Source: Kitasatospora aureofaciens (GTDB lineage Bacteria > Actinomycetota > Actinomycetes > Streptomycetales > Streptomycetaceae). From it: a stretch of 64,000 nucleotides of DNA. Location: positions 44,794 through 108,793 of the forward strand of contig NZ_JPRF03000029.1 of NCBI RefSeq assembly GCF_001188955.3, given 5' to 3'. Of the stretch, positions 50,730 to 59,448 are shown one piece after another (the first letter of the stretch is position 1; each line of letters begins with the position of its first letter). The notes under the pieces are model-generated. The model saw only the letters and a program-made list of their open reading frames with translations, did not search any database and had not been told where the DNA came from. Both the position numbers and the translations under genes were made by a program.

Positions 50730-51893
50730 ATGGACGCAGGGCTCAAGCGCGAGCTGGAGGCGAAGGTCTACGCGGGTGAGCGGCTGACCCGCGAGGACGG
50801 GATCGCGCTCTACGAGAGCGACGACCTGGCCTGGCTGGGCGGGCTGGCCCACCACGTGCGGACGCGGAAGAACGGCGACGTCGTCCACTTCAACGTCAAC
50901 CGCCACCTCAACATGACCAACGTGTGCAGCGCGTCCTGCGCGTACTGCTCGTTCCAGCGCAAGCCGGGCGAGAAGGACGCGTACACGATGCGCATCGAGG
51001 AGGCCGTCCGCCTCGCCAAGGCGATGGAGAGCGAGTCCCTCACCGAGCTGCACATCGTCAACGGCCTGCACCCGACCCTGCCGTGGCGCTACTACCCGCG
51101 CTCGCTGCGGGAGCTGAAGGCGGCGCTGCCGAACGTCTCGCTGAAGGCCTTCACCGCCACCGAGATCCACTGGTTCGAGAAGATCAGCGGCCTGTCCGCG
51201 GACGAGATCCTGGACGAGCTGATCGACGCCGGCCTGGAGTCGCTGACCGGTGGCGGCGCGGAGATCTTCGACTGGGAGGTCCGGCAGCACATCGTCGACC
51301 ACGACACCCACTGGGAGGACTGGTCGCGGATCCACCGCCTGGCCCACGGCAAGGGCCTCAAGACGCCCTGCACCATGCTGTACGGCCACATCGAGGAGCC
51401 CCGCCACCGGGTCGACCACGTGCTGCGGCTGCGCGAGCTGCAGGACGAGACCGGCGGCTTCCAGGTCTTCATCCCGCTGCGCTACCAGCACGACTTCCAC
51501 GACTCCAAGGACGGCGTCGTGCGCAACAGGCTGATGGCCCGTACCGAGATGGCCACCGGCGCCGAGGCCCTGAAGACCTTCGCGGTCTCCCGGCTGCTCT
51601 TCGACAACGTCCCGCACGTCAAGGTCTTCTGGGTGATGCACGGCGTCACCACCGCCCAGCTGGCGCTCAGCCACGGCGCGGACGACATGGACGGCTCGGT
51701 GGTCGAGTACAAGATCACCCACGACGCGGACAACTTCGGCACCCCGAACAAGCTCGGCCGCGAGGACCTGCTCGGCCTGATCCGGGACGCCGGCTTCCGC
51801 CCGGTGGAGCGCAACACCCGCTACGAGATCATCCGCGAGTACGACGGCCCGGACCTGACGCGTCGCGAGACCCCGCAGGCGATGCGCCTCTGA
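50730..51893 (+). CDS. mqnE: Aminofutalosine synthase (radical SAM)
   Basis: 387 residues, the length of S. coelicolor MqnE. It joins 3-(1-carboxyvinyl)oxybenzoate to SAM, giving aminofutalosine, an early step of the futalosine route to menaquinone. The 4Fe-4S cluster motif is CSASCAYC (Cys66, 70, 73); GLESLTGGGAEIFDWEVRQH and ADNFGTPNKLGREDLLGLIR are conserved. ATG 50730 is chosen over 50706 by match to the family start (MDAGLKRELEAKVYAGERLT). A ribosome site GGAGGAGG lies upstream. A terminator follows. Confidence 0.95.
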   Translation: MDAGLKRELEAKVYAGERLTREDGIALYESDDLAWLGGLAHHVRTRKNGDVVHFNVNRHLNMTNVCSASCAYCSFQRKPGEKDAYTMRIEEAVRLAKAMESESLTELHIVNGLHPTLPWRYYPRSLRELKAALPNVSLKAFTATEIHWFEKISGLSADEILDELIDAGLESLTGGGAEIFDWEVRQHIVDHDTHWEDWSRIHRLAHGKGLKTPCTMLYGHIEEPRHRVDHVLRLRELQDETGGFQVFIPLRYQHDFHDSKDGVVRNRLMARTEMATGAEALKTFAVSRLLFDNVPHVKVFWVMHGVTTAQLALSHGADDMDGSVVEYKITHDADNFGTPNKLGREDLLGLIRDAGFRPVERNTRYEIIREYDGPDLTRRETPQAMRL

Positions 51894-51905
51894 CCTGCGA
51901 ACTCC

Positions 51906-51941
51906 CCGCCGCCCGGACCGCACCCGCGGTCCGGGCGGCGG
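51906..51941 (+). terminator. Terminator after mqnE
   Basis: 16-bp arms (CCGCCGCCCGGACCGC and complement) with a 4-nt loop. Confidence 0.75.
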
Positions 51942-52008
51942 CGCCTTCACGGCTCCCGCACGGGACCCGGGTTTACCAACGGGTACGGCGTTTGGCAGGA
52001 TCGACCGC

Positions 52009-53268
52009 ATGTCCGGTTCTCATCGCGCCACCGAGTACCCGCCGTACGAGCCGATGCAGGAACCGGTGTACGGGGTGCCCCAGCAGTCGAACGAGGCGCC
52101 GTACAGCGCTTACGAGCCGTCCCCGCAGGGCCACCCCGGCGAGTACCAGCAGACCGCTGACGGGTACTTCGAGGCGTACGGCGAGACGTTCCAGGCGTAC
52201 CCCGCCGAACCCCAGCCGGTGTACCAGGAGTATCCGGAACCGGCCTACGAGCCGTACCAGCAGCCGGCCCACGAGCAGCCGGTCGACCAGGAACCGGCCT
52301 ACGAGCAGCCGGCCTACGAGCAGCCGGTTCCCGAGGAACTCGCACCCGTGCTGCCCCTCGCCTCCGTGGCCCCCGCCGCGACCCCCGCGCCGGGTGGCCG
52401 GGCCGCCGCCCGGGGCCGGCGGCGCAAGGCCAAACAGAAACGTCACGGCAAGGCCGTGATGGCCGGCACCGCGCTGCTGGTCGCGGCCGCCGCCGGCTGG
52501 TACACCGTCGGCCAGGACAGCGCCAAGTCCGTCGCCACCGCGGCCGACGGCCCCGGGCCGGAGGGCGTCAGCAAGCCCGACCACCCCGCGCCCGCCCCCG
52601 GCGCCGTCCAGGCCGCCGCCGACCGGCAGTCCGCCGCCCCGGCCGCCGGCCGGAGCGAGACCCGCCCGGACGGATCGCTGGCCGCGATACCCGGCCTCGG
52701 TGCCGCCTTCACCGCGAAGATCCCCGCCGCGACCACCCAGGTCGTGGTCGCCAGCGGCCAGGGCAAGGACACCGACAAGAACAGCGTCACCCTGTGGACC
52801 CGCACCCCCGAGGGCCGCTGGCTGGCCGGGGAGACCTGGCAGGGCCACAACGGCAAGAACGGCTGGACCACCGACCACAACGAGGGCGACCTGCGCAGCC
52901 CGATCGGCGTCTTCGACCTCACCGACGCCGGCGGCCGCAACGACAACCCCGGCAGCAAGCTCCCGTACGACAAGGACCCGAGCTTCGTGGTCTCCGGGAC
53001 GGGCTTCTTCGGCGACCAGCTGGACGGCTCCTTCGACTACGTGGTCGCGATCAACTACAACCGGGTCGCCGGCAGCTCCCCGCTCGACATGCGCCGCCCG
53101 ATGGGCACCAAGAAGGGCGGCGGCATCTGGCTGCACGTCGACCACGACGGCCCGACCCACGGCTGTGTGTCGATACCCGAGGACAAGATGGCCCAGCTGA
53201 TCCGCACCCTGGACCCGGCCGCCCACCCGGTGATCGTGATGGGTGACGCCGCCTCGCTGGCCGCCTGA
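52009..53268 (+). CDS. L,D-transpeptidase (YkuD-type) with cytoplasmic Tyr/Pro-rich region
   Basis: 419 residues. Residues 1-110 are rich in Tyr, Pro, Gln and Glu, with repeated EQPxYEQP-like units; a basic stop-transfer (RRRKAKQKRHGK) and one helix (about 149-168) place the rest outside. The C-terminal domain (about 225-419) is YkuD-like with the catalytic HVDHDGPTHGCVSIPEDKM (His384, Cys386). Such enzymes cross-link or modify peptidoglycan through 3-3 bonds; close homologues in Streptomyces are also annotated only as secreted proteins. It is monocistronic. Confidence 0.85.
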   Translation: MSGSHRATEYPPYEPMQEPVYGVPQQSNEAPYSAYEPSPQGHPGEYQQTADGYFEAYGETFQAYPAEPQPVYQEYPEPAYEPYQQPAHEQPVDQEPAYEQPAYEQPVPEELAPVLPLASVAPAATPAPGGRAAARGRRRKAKQKRHGKAVMAGTALLVAAAAGWYTVGQDSAKSVATAADGPGPEGVSKPDHPAPAPGAVQAAADRQSAAPAAGRSETRPDGSLAAIPGLGAAFTAKIPAATTQVVVASGQGKDTDKNSVTLWTRTPEGRWLAGETWQGHNGKNGWTTDHNEGDLRSPIGVFDLTDAGGRNDNPGSKLPYDKDPSFVVSGTGFFGDQLDGSFDYVVAINYNRVAGSSPLDMRRPMGTKKGGGIWLHVDHDGPTHGCVSIPEDKMAQLIRTLDPAAHPVIVMGDAASLAA

Positions 53269-53390
53269 CCTCGGCGGACGTCCGGACCCAGGCGCCCCAA
53301 GGCGCTTGTGGGGCCCCTACAGATCGGCGGGGCGGATCCTGTAGCCGGTCATGCCCGGCTGACCAGCGGGTAACCCGGTTCCATGGCAGC

Positions 53391-54335
53391 ATGAGCGGTT
53401 CGCGCATTGTGGCACTCGGCCACTACCAGCCCCCCAAGGTCCTCACCAACGACGACCTGGCGGCATTCGTCGACACAGACGACGAGTGGATCCGCACCCG
53501 CGTGGGCATCCGTACCCGGCACATCGCCGAGGGCGAGACCCTGGTCGACCTCGCCGCCGAGGCCGCGCAGAAGGCCCTCGCCAACAGCGGCCGGACGGCG
53601 GCGGAGATCGACCTGGTCGTCGTCGCCACCTGCACCGCGATCGAGCGCAGCCCCCACACCGCCGCCGCGGTGGCCGCCCGTCTGGGCGTCCGCTCGCCCG
53701 CCGCGTACGACATCAACACGGTGTGCTCCGGCTTCTCCTACGCGCTGGCCACCGCCGACCACGCGATCCGGGCCGGCGCCGCCCGGCGCGCCCTGGTGAT
53801 CGGCGCCGAGCGGATGACCGACACGCTCGACTGGACCGACCGCTCCACCTGCGTGATCTTCGGCGACGGCGCCGGCGCCGCGGTGGTCGAGGCGCAGGAG
53901 GAGGGCGCCGAGCCGGGCATCGGGCCGGTGGTCTGGGGCTCCGAGCCGGAACGGGGCGACGCCGTGGTGATCACCGGCTGGGACCCGGTGATCAGCCAGC
54001 AGGGCCAGTCGGTGTTCCGCTGGGCCACCACCCAGCTCGCCCCGCTGGCCCGCGAGGCCTGCGAGCGGGCCGGGCTCGACCCGTCGGAGCTGAAGGGCTT
54101 CGTCCCGCACCAGGCCAACCTGCGGATCATCGACGCGATCGCGGGCAAGCTGGGCCTCGCCGACGCGGTGGTGGCCCGGGACGTGGTCGACTCCGGCAAC
54201 ACCTCGGCCGCCTCCATCCCGCTCGCCTTCTCCAAGCTGGTCGAGCGCGGCGAGCTCTCCCCGGGCGACCCGGTCCTGCTCTTCGGCTTCGGCGGCGGCC
54301 TGGCCTACGCCGGCCAGGTCGTCCGCTGCCCCTGA
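53391..54335 (+). CDS. fabH: Beta-ketoacyl-ACP synthase III (KAS III) family protein
   Basis: 314 residues. The catalytic triad is complete: Cys112 in DINTVCSGFSYALA, His240 in VPHQANLRIID and Asn270 in DSGNTSAASIPLAF. FabH starts fatty-acid chains from acyl-CoA and malonyl-ACP. The gene is not in a fab cluster and there is no acyl carrier protein nearby, so it may be a second, specialised copy serving secondary metabolism. It is followed directly by the dispersed repeat. Confidence 0.88.
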   Translation: MSGSRIVALGHYQPPKVLTNDDLAAFVDTDDEWIRTRVGIRTRHIAEGETLVDLAAEAAQKALANSGRTAAEIDLVVVATCTAIERSPHTAAAVAARLGVRSPAAYDINTVCSGFSYALATADHAIRAGAARRALVIGAERMTDTLDWTDRSTCVIFGDGAGAAVVEAQEEGAEPGIGPVVWGSEPERGDAVVITGWDPVISQQGQSVFRWATTQLAPLAREACERAGLDPSELKGFVPHQANLRIIDAIAGKLGLADAVVARDVVDSGNTSAASIPLAFSKLVERGELSPGDPVLLFGFGGGLAYAGQVVRCP

Positions 54336-54601
54336 CTCGCCCGCTCGCCTCCGGAGCGCTCTGACCCGGCGCCGACGGTCGTCGCTCCGGCGCTCGTTCC
54401 TCGCTTGTCGCTCCTCCCTTTCGGCACCGGCGCGCCCCTTCGGCTCGGGGCGGGGACTCGCCCGCTCGCCTGCGGGCCGCTCCCGACCCGGCGCCGACGG
54501 TCGTCGCTCCGGCGCTCGTTCCTCGCTTGTCGCTCCTCCCTTTCGGCACCGGCGCGCCCCTTCGGCTCGGGGCGGGGACTCGCCCGCTCGCCTCCGGAGC
54601 G
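54336..54601 (-). repeat. Second locus of the 122/123-bp repeat, inverted
   Basis: Two tandem units of period 122 bp (matching points 54363 and 54485) plus a partial third, related to the array at 6281-6560 read in reverse. It starts right after the fabH stop and is followed by a large hairpin. Open Arg-rich frames run through it on the minus strand but have no gene-like features. It occupies most of the 460-bp gap before the TetR gene. Confidence 0.85.
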
Positions 54602-54629
54602 TTCTGTCCCGGCCCTCGCTGGGGCCGCA

Positions 54630-54677
54630 CATGCCGGTGGGCGGGCACCCTCGTACGGGTGCCCGCCCACCGGCATG
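54630..54677. terminator. Large perfect hairpin
   Basis: 21-bp perfect arms beginning CATGCCGGTGGGCGGGCACC around a TCGTAC loop, between fabH/repeat and the convergent TetR gene. It is probably a bidirectional terminator. Confidence 0.75.
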
Positions 54678-54795
54678 TCTGGCGCGCGTGCGGTACGTCG
54701 GCGGACCTCCCCCGAGGACACGGCCGCCGTCCGTCGTACCCCGGACAGGAGGCCGGGGCTGCGCGCGGAGCGGATGGTGGATCGAACGGACGGTG

Positions 54796-55443
54796 CTACT
54801 TGGGCGCCTTCTTACCGGTGACGCCCAGGTACACCAGGGGAGCGAGGTTGGGTTTGAGATCCTTCACTTTGACGCCCCAGGAGGTGAAGGCCTTCTGGTG
54901 CTCGGCCGCCGAGGCGAGCAGCGAGACCAGGGCCCCCGAGACGGCGTTCGGGTCGAGCGATTTGTCGGCCTGACCCTTCGCCTGGAGTTCCTTGACGGCC
55001 TCGGCGAGCGGCTTGGCGACCGAGTTGAGGACGGTCATGCGGATCTTGAAGAACCGCTTGTCCCCTTCCGCGGCACCGAGCGTGACCACTCGGAGAATGG
55101 CGTCGTTCTTGCGCCAGAAGGCGAGGAATCCGTCGACCAGTTCTTCCGAAGTGGTCGGTCCGGACTTCCCTGCCCAGGACTTTCCGGCCACCAGCTCTTT
55201 GAGGGTGTCGGAGTCCTTGGCCATTTCCTCGGCGATTTCGAGGACTGCGCCCTCGACATCCGGGAAGTACTGGTAGAAGGTCGCGGGGGAGGTACCCGCC
55301 ATACGGGCGACGTCGATGACCTTGACGTCCCGATAGGGCGACGTGCTGAGCATCTCGCGGAGGCAGTCGAGCAGCTTCTGCCGCGTCTCCTGTCCGCGTC
55401 GCCCGGCGACGCGACCGTCGACGGTGCGAACTTGTCCTGTCAT
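54796..55443 (-). CDS. TetR-family regulator divergent from afsK
   Basis: 215 residues. The HTH (KVIDVARMAGTSPATFYQYF) is preceded by RRGQETRQKLLDCLREMLST. The ligand domain (FLAFWRKNDAILRVVTLGAA, EGDKRFFKIRMTVLNSVAKP) is well ordered, and the end is basic. It lies upstream of and divergent from afsK. In S. coelicolor the AfsK-binding protein KbpA is encoded just upstream of afsK; whether this gene is its equivalent cannot be decided from sequence. A perfect palindrome lies 80 bp before its start. Confidence 0.87.
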   Translation of the reverse strand: MTGQVRTVDGRVAGRRGQETRQKLLDCLREMLSTSPYRDVKVIDVARMAGTSPATFYQYFPDVEGAVLEIAEEMAKDSDTLKELVAGKSWAGKSGPTTSEELVDGFLAFWRKNDAILRVVTLGAAEGDKRFFKIRMTVLNSVAKPLAEAVKELQAKGQADKSLDPNAVSGALVSLLASAAEHQKAFTSWGVKVKDLKPNLAPLVYLGVTGKKAPK

Positions 55444-55859
55444 GCCGTCAGCTTACCGTGGCAAGATCTTGGCGCGATTCGGTGATGCGACTATTACTCC
55501 GCACGGGGGGTTGCTATAGGGCTCCGAAGCACTTCGGACGGAATTTCACCGGGCCTCGCAGCCGCTCTTGAAGCCCCCCCGTGTGCTTTTGACCCCATAG
55601 CGTGACGGCGAGTCCGCTGAGGGTTGGTCGGGTGACAGAGCGTGACCGGTCGCACCGGGTGTCGAGTCGACGGTCCGGGCGCCGGGGCGCAAGCCGTGGC
55701 CGGAACGGGCGTCAGAATCCGGCCGTTCCGTCGTCGCCGGCCAGCGGACCGGTCGGCGACCGCCTCGCGGTGGGGGAGGTTGGAGATGCGCCGGGCGGCA
55801 TTGGAGAATCGGGTCCGGCACCACGCGGCGGGTGCGGACAACGGGGAGGTGGCTGCGGA
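55444..55859. other. Divergent regulatory region between the TetR gene and afsK
   Basis: 416 bp. It contains the palindrome at 55523-55538, a TATAGG just before it and a poly-C stretch near 55575. A frame continuous with afsK opens at 55602, but its first 86 codons are Arg/Gly-rich and unlike kinase sequence, so they are treated as leader. Confidence 0.45.
55523..55538. promoter_or_regulatory. Perfect palindrome upstream of the TetR gene
   Basis: TCCGAAGCACTTCGGA: 7-bp arms around CA, overlapping or next to a TATAGG -10-like word. It is a likely TetR operator. Confidence 0.5.
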
Positions 55860-58280
55860 GTGGACCAGCTGACGGCGCACGATCCGAGGCGGATCGGGCC
55901 CTTCGAGGTGCTGGGGCGGCTCGGCGCGGGTGGGATGGGGCTGGTCTACCTGGCGCGCTCCGCCTCCGGGCGCCGGGTGGCCATCAAGACCGTCCGGGGG
56001 GAGCTGGCCGAGGACGAGCTGTTCCGGGTCCGCTTCGCCCGCGAGATCGCGGCGGCCAAGACGGTCGGCGGCTTCTACACCGCGGCCGTGGTGGACGCCG
56101 ACGCGGACGCCCGGGTGCCCTGGCTGGCCACCGCGTACATCCCGGCGCCCTCGCTGGAGGACCTGGTCGAGGAGTGCGGCCCGCTGCCGGTGGAGGCGAC
56201 CCGCTGGCTGGTCGCCGGCATCGCCGAGGCCCTGCAGTCCATCCACGCGGCCGGGCTGATCCACCGCGACCTCAAGCCCTCCAACGTCCTGGTGGTCGAG
56301 GACGGCCCCAAGGTGATCGACTTCGGCATCGCGTCCGGGGTCTCCAGCACCCGGCTGACCATGACCAACGTCGCGGTCGGCACCCCCGCCTACATGTCCC
56401 CGGAACAGGCCCGGGACAGCCGGACCGTCCGGGGCGCCAGCGACGTCTTCTCGCTCGGCTCGCTGATGGTCTTCTGCGCCACCGGGCACCCGCCGTACCG
56501 CGGCTCCAACCCGGTCGAGACGGTGTTCCAGCTGCTGCGCGAGGAGCCGGACCTGACCGGCATGGCGCCCGAGCTGATGGACCTGGTCCGCGCCTGCATG
56601 CAGCAGGCGCCCGAGCGCCGGCCCACCCCGGCGCAGATCCAGGCCGAGCTGGCCCCGCACCTGTTCTCCCGGGACGACGCCTCCGGCGAGGCCGGCGACT
56701 GGCTGCCCGCCCACGCGCTGGAGCTGATCGAGCGCAAGCGCGGCCGACGCCCGAGCGCGCCGACGCCCCGCCCGTACTCCGGGCCGGCCGAGCAGCCGCA
56801 GCAGCCGCCGCTCCAGGCCCCGCCGCAGCGGCCGCCCGTGCCGCCGCAGCCCGTCGGCGCGGACGACCCGCGCACCTACCCGGGCCCCGGGCAGGCCCCG
56901 CCGGCCGGGCCGGTGCACGCCGGGCCGCTCCCCGGGACCGGGGACGGCGAGATCCCGACCGCGAAGATCCCCTCCAAGAACAAGCACCGGGCGCCCACCG
57001 GCGGCGTCGCCGTCGAGGTGCAGCTGTCCGGTGCCTCGGTGCGGATAGGCCCGGGGCCGCGGGCCGAGCACGAGCAGCCGGGTGCGAGCACCGCCCCCGC
57101 CGCGACCGACTGGGTCCGGCGGGCGGCGCCGACCCCGTCACCGGCGCCCCCGCTGACCCCGGCCCCGCAGCCCTCCCCGGCTCCGGCCGCCCGCTGGCGC
57201 CCGTGGCGGTTCCGGATGTCCAACGACGTCTGGGGCACCCCGGTGGTCGCCGACGGCACGCTCTTCGTCTCCAGCTTCGAGGTGCACGCGCTGGACATCG
57301 GCTCGGGCGAGCGCCGCTACAAGACCCGGGACGTCGCCTGGGCGCTCGCGGTGGACGCCGGCCGGGTGCACGCCGCCGACGGCCCGCACCTGTACACCGT
57401 GGACGTCGCGGACGGCACCGAGCGCTGGCGCACCTCGCTGGACGGCTGGGTCTACTCGCTGTCCGCCGCCGACGGCGTGCTCTGCTGCGGCGTGCGGGGC
57501 GGCGGCGTCCAGCTGCGCGCGGCCGCCACCGGCGCCGAGCTGTGGCGCGCCGACGACGCCCAGCAGGACTACGAGAACCCGCAGTCCGGCCCGGTCCTGG
57601 TGGGCGGCTCCGCCTACTACTACGGCGCCGGGCGGCTGCGCTGCGTCGACCCGCGCGGCGCGGGCCTGCGCTGGTCCTTCCAGGTCGGCGAGGACGTGCC
57701 CTCGCACCCGGTCGAGCGCGGCGGCGTGCTGTACGTGACGGCGGGCACCCGGGTGTACGCGCTGGACGCGGCCAGCGGGGTCGAGCGCTGGCGCTTCGAC
57801 GCCCCGGTGGTGCTGTTCACCCCGCCGGCGCTGGACGGCGACGCGGTCTACGTGGCCGACTACCTGGGCACCGTCTACGCGCTGGACGCGGCCACCGGCC
57901 TGGACCGCTGGCGCGGGGTCACCGGCGGCCGCCAGGGCGCCGAGCCGCTGGTGGTCGGGGACGGCATGGTGCTGGTGGGCAGCGGCGAGGTGCTGTACGC
58001 CTTCGAGGCGGCGACCGGCCGGGAGCGCTGGCGCTACACCGCGCGCGGCGAGATCGTCGGCTCCCCGGCGCTGGCCGACGGCCTGGTGCACCTGGGCAGC
58101 CGTGACCACTCCCTGCACACCCTGGACCTGGCGACCGGTCAGCTGCGCTGGGAGCTCGGCACCAAGGGCGAGCTCACCGGCTCCCCGGTGGCGGTCGGCG
58201 GGCGGGTCTTCGTCGGCTCCAAGGACCGCTGCGTGTACGCGCTGGACGCCTTCTACGGCACGGCGGTGCCCGCCCGCTGA
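55860..58280 (+). CDS. afsK: Serine/threonine protein kinase AfsK with PQQ-type beta-propeller
   Basis: 806 residues from GTG 55860 (VDQLTAHDPRRIGPFEVLGR), with GGGGAGG upstream; recalled S. coelicolor AfsK begins almost identically and has 799 residues. The kinase domain spans about 14-280: glycine loop GAGGMG, ATP Lys43, HRDLKPSN with Asp137, DFG at 154. A Pro-rich linker (about 300-435) follows, then a propeller of repeated VYALDAATGLDRWRG-type blades. AfsK phosphorylates AfsR to stimulate antibiotic production and also acts on polar growth through DivIVA. AfsR is not in the window. GalE lies convergent downstream. Confidence 0.92.
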   Translation: MDQLTAHDPRRIGPFEVLGRLGAGGMGLVYLARSASGRRVAIKTVRGELAEDELFRVRFAREIAAAKTVGGFYTAAVVDADADARVPWLATAYIPAPSLEDLVEECGPLPVEATRWLVAGIAEALQSIHAAGLIHRDLKPSNVLVVEDGPKVIDFGIASGVSSTRLTMTNVAVGTPAYMSPEQARDSRTVRGASDVFSLGSLMVFCATGHPPYRGSNPVETVFQLLREEPDLTGMAPELMDLVRACMQQAPERRPTPAQIQAELAPHLFSRDDASGEAGDWLPAHALELIERKRGRRPSAPTPRPYSGPAEQPQQPPLQAPPQRPPVPPQPVGADDPRTYPGPGQAPPAGPVHAGPLPGTGDGEIPTAKIPSKNKHRAPTGGVAVEVQLSGASVRIGPGPRAEHEQPGASTAPAATDWVRRAAPTPSPAPPLTPAPQPSPAPAARWRPWRFRMSNDVWGTPVVADGTLFVSSFEVHALDIGSGERRYKTRDVAWALAVDAGRVHAADGPHLYTVDVADGTERWRTSLDGWVYSLSAADGVLCCGVRGGGVQLRAAATGAELWRADDAQQDYENPQSGPVLVGGSAYYYGAGRLRCVDPRGAGLRWSFQVGEDVPSHPVERGGVLYVTAGTRVYALDAASGVERWRFDAPVVLFTPPALDGDAVYVADYLGTVYALDAATGLDRWRGVTGGRQGAEPLVVGDGMVLVGSGEVLYAFEAATGRERWRYTARGEIVGSPALADGLVHLGSRDHSLHTLDLATGQLRWELGTKGELTGSPVAVGGRVFVGSKDRCVYALDAFYGTAVPAR

Positions 58281-58317
58281 GCGGGGCGGACACCGCCGGT
58301 CCGGTGACGCCGGGGCG

Positions 58318-59304
58318 TCAGGCCTTACGGGCCTCGGGGTGGCGGCTGCACCAGCCCTCCCAGGCGGAGGAGACCATGTCGGCCACGTCGTGGCTCGCGC
58401 TCCAGCCCAGCTCGCGGTGGATCAGGTCGGCGGCGGCCACCACCCGGGCCGGGTCGCCGGGGCGGCGCGGGGTCACCTCGGCGGTGACGTCGTAGCCGGT
58501 GACCTTGCCGATGACCTCGATCATCTCCTTGACGCTGACGCCCTCGCCACGGCCGATGTTGAGCACCAGCGCGGTCTCGCCGGCCGGGTCGGCGGCCAGC
58601 CGCTTGGCGGCGGCCACGTGGGCCGAGGCGATGTCGGAGACGTGGATGAAGTCGCGGACGCAGCTGCCGTCCGGGGTCGCGTAGTCGTCGCCGAAGACCC
58701 GCGGCGCCTCGCCGGCGGTCAGCCGCTCGAAGACCATCGGGATCAGGTTGAACACCCCGGCGTCGGAGAGCTCGGGCGAGGCGGCGCCGGCCACGTTGAA
58801 GTAGCGCAGGGCCACGGTGGACATCCCGTACGCCTTGCCGGCCGCGGCGACCAGCCACTCGCCGGCCAGCTTGGTCTCGCCGTACGGGCTCATCGGCGCG
58901 CACGGGGTGGACTCGGTGACCAGGTCGACGTCCGGCATGCCGTAGACGGCGGCGGAGGAGGAGAACAGGAAGCGCTTGACGCCGCCCCCGGCCGCGGCCT
59001 CCAGCACCGTCTGCAGGCCGATCATGTTCTCGCGGTAGTACAGGAACGGCTGCTCGACCGACTCGCCGACCTGCTTCTTGGCGGCGAAGTGCAGGACGCC
59101 CTCGATGCCGTGCTCGCGGATCGCGGTGTCCAGGACGGCGCGGTCCAGGGTCGAGCCCTCGATCAGCGGGACGCCGTCCGGCACCCGGGAGGCGTCGCCG
59201 GTGCTCAGGTCGTCCAGGACGGCGACGCGCTCGCCGGCGTCGAGCAACTGGCGGACGACGTGCCCACCGATGTATCCGGCACCGCCGGTGATCAACCAAG
59301 TCAT
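58318..59304 (-). CDS. galE: UDP-glucose 4-epimerase
   Basis: 328 residues. The NAD motif GGAGYIGGHVV is at the start, the catalytic Tyr141-Lys145 lie in SPYGETK with the Ser of FLFSSSAAVYG, and YRENMIGLQTV and RDFIHVSDIASAHV are GalE-typical. It interconverts UDP-glucose and UDP-galactose for cell-wall sugars or galactose use. No galK or galT is adjacent, so it is a stand-alone copy, and closely related sugar epimerases cannot be excluded. Confidence 0.9.
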   Translation of the reverse strand: MTWLITGGAGYIGGHVVRQLLDAGERVAVLDDLSTGDASRVPDGVPLIEGSTLDRAVLDTAIREHGIEGVLHFAAKKQVGESVEQPFLYYRENMIGLQTVLEAAAGGGVKRFLFSSSAAVYGMPDVDLVTESTPCAPMSPYGETKLAGEWLVAAAGKAYGMSTVALRYFNVAGAASPELSDAGVFNLIPMVFERLTAGEAPRVFGDDYATPDGSCVRDFIHVSDIASAHVAAAKRLAADPAGETALVLNIGRGEGVSVKEMIEVIGKVTGYDVTAEVTPRRPGDPARVVAAADLIHRELGWSASHDVADMVSSAWEGWCSRHPEARKA

Positions 59305-59448
59305 GGGGCAATCCTAGGCGTTCGAATGCGGGCCACCGGGTTCGGGCGAGTCGGGACGGCGATCCGGACAAATAGGTGAAATGCTGACAAAGTTTCCCGT
59401 GCTCTCATGCCCGCGCCCTCGGCGTGGTGACGAATCGGAGGCAGCCAG

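Noticed and set aside
54305..54721. Arg-rich proteins encoded by the 122-bp repeats
   Set aside because: No ribosome site, the frame changes between units because the period is 122 bp, and the composition is typical of shadow frames.
55602..55859. An 86-residue N-terminal extension of AfsK
   Set aside because: The segment is Arg/Gly-rich, lacks a ribosome site, and known AfsK starts at the position corresponding to 55860.
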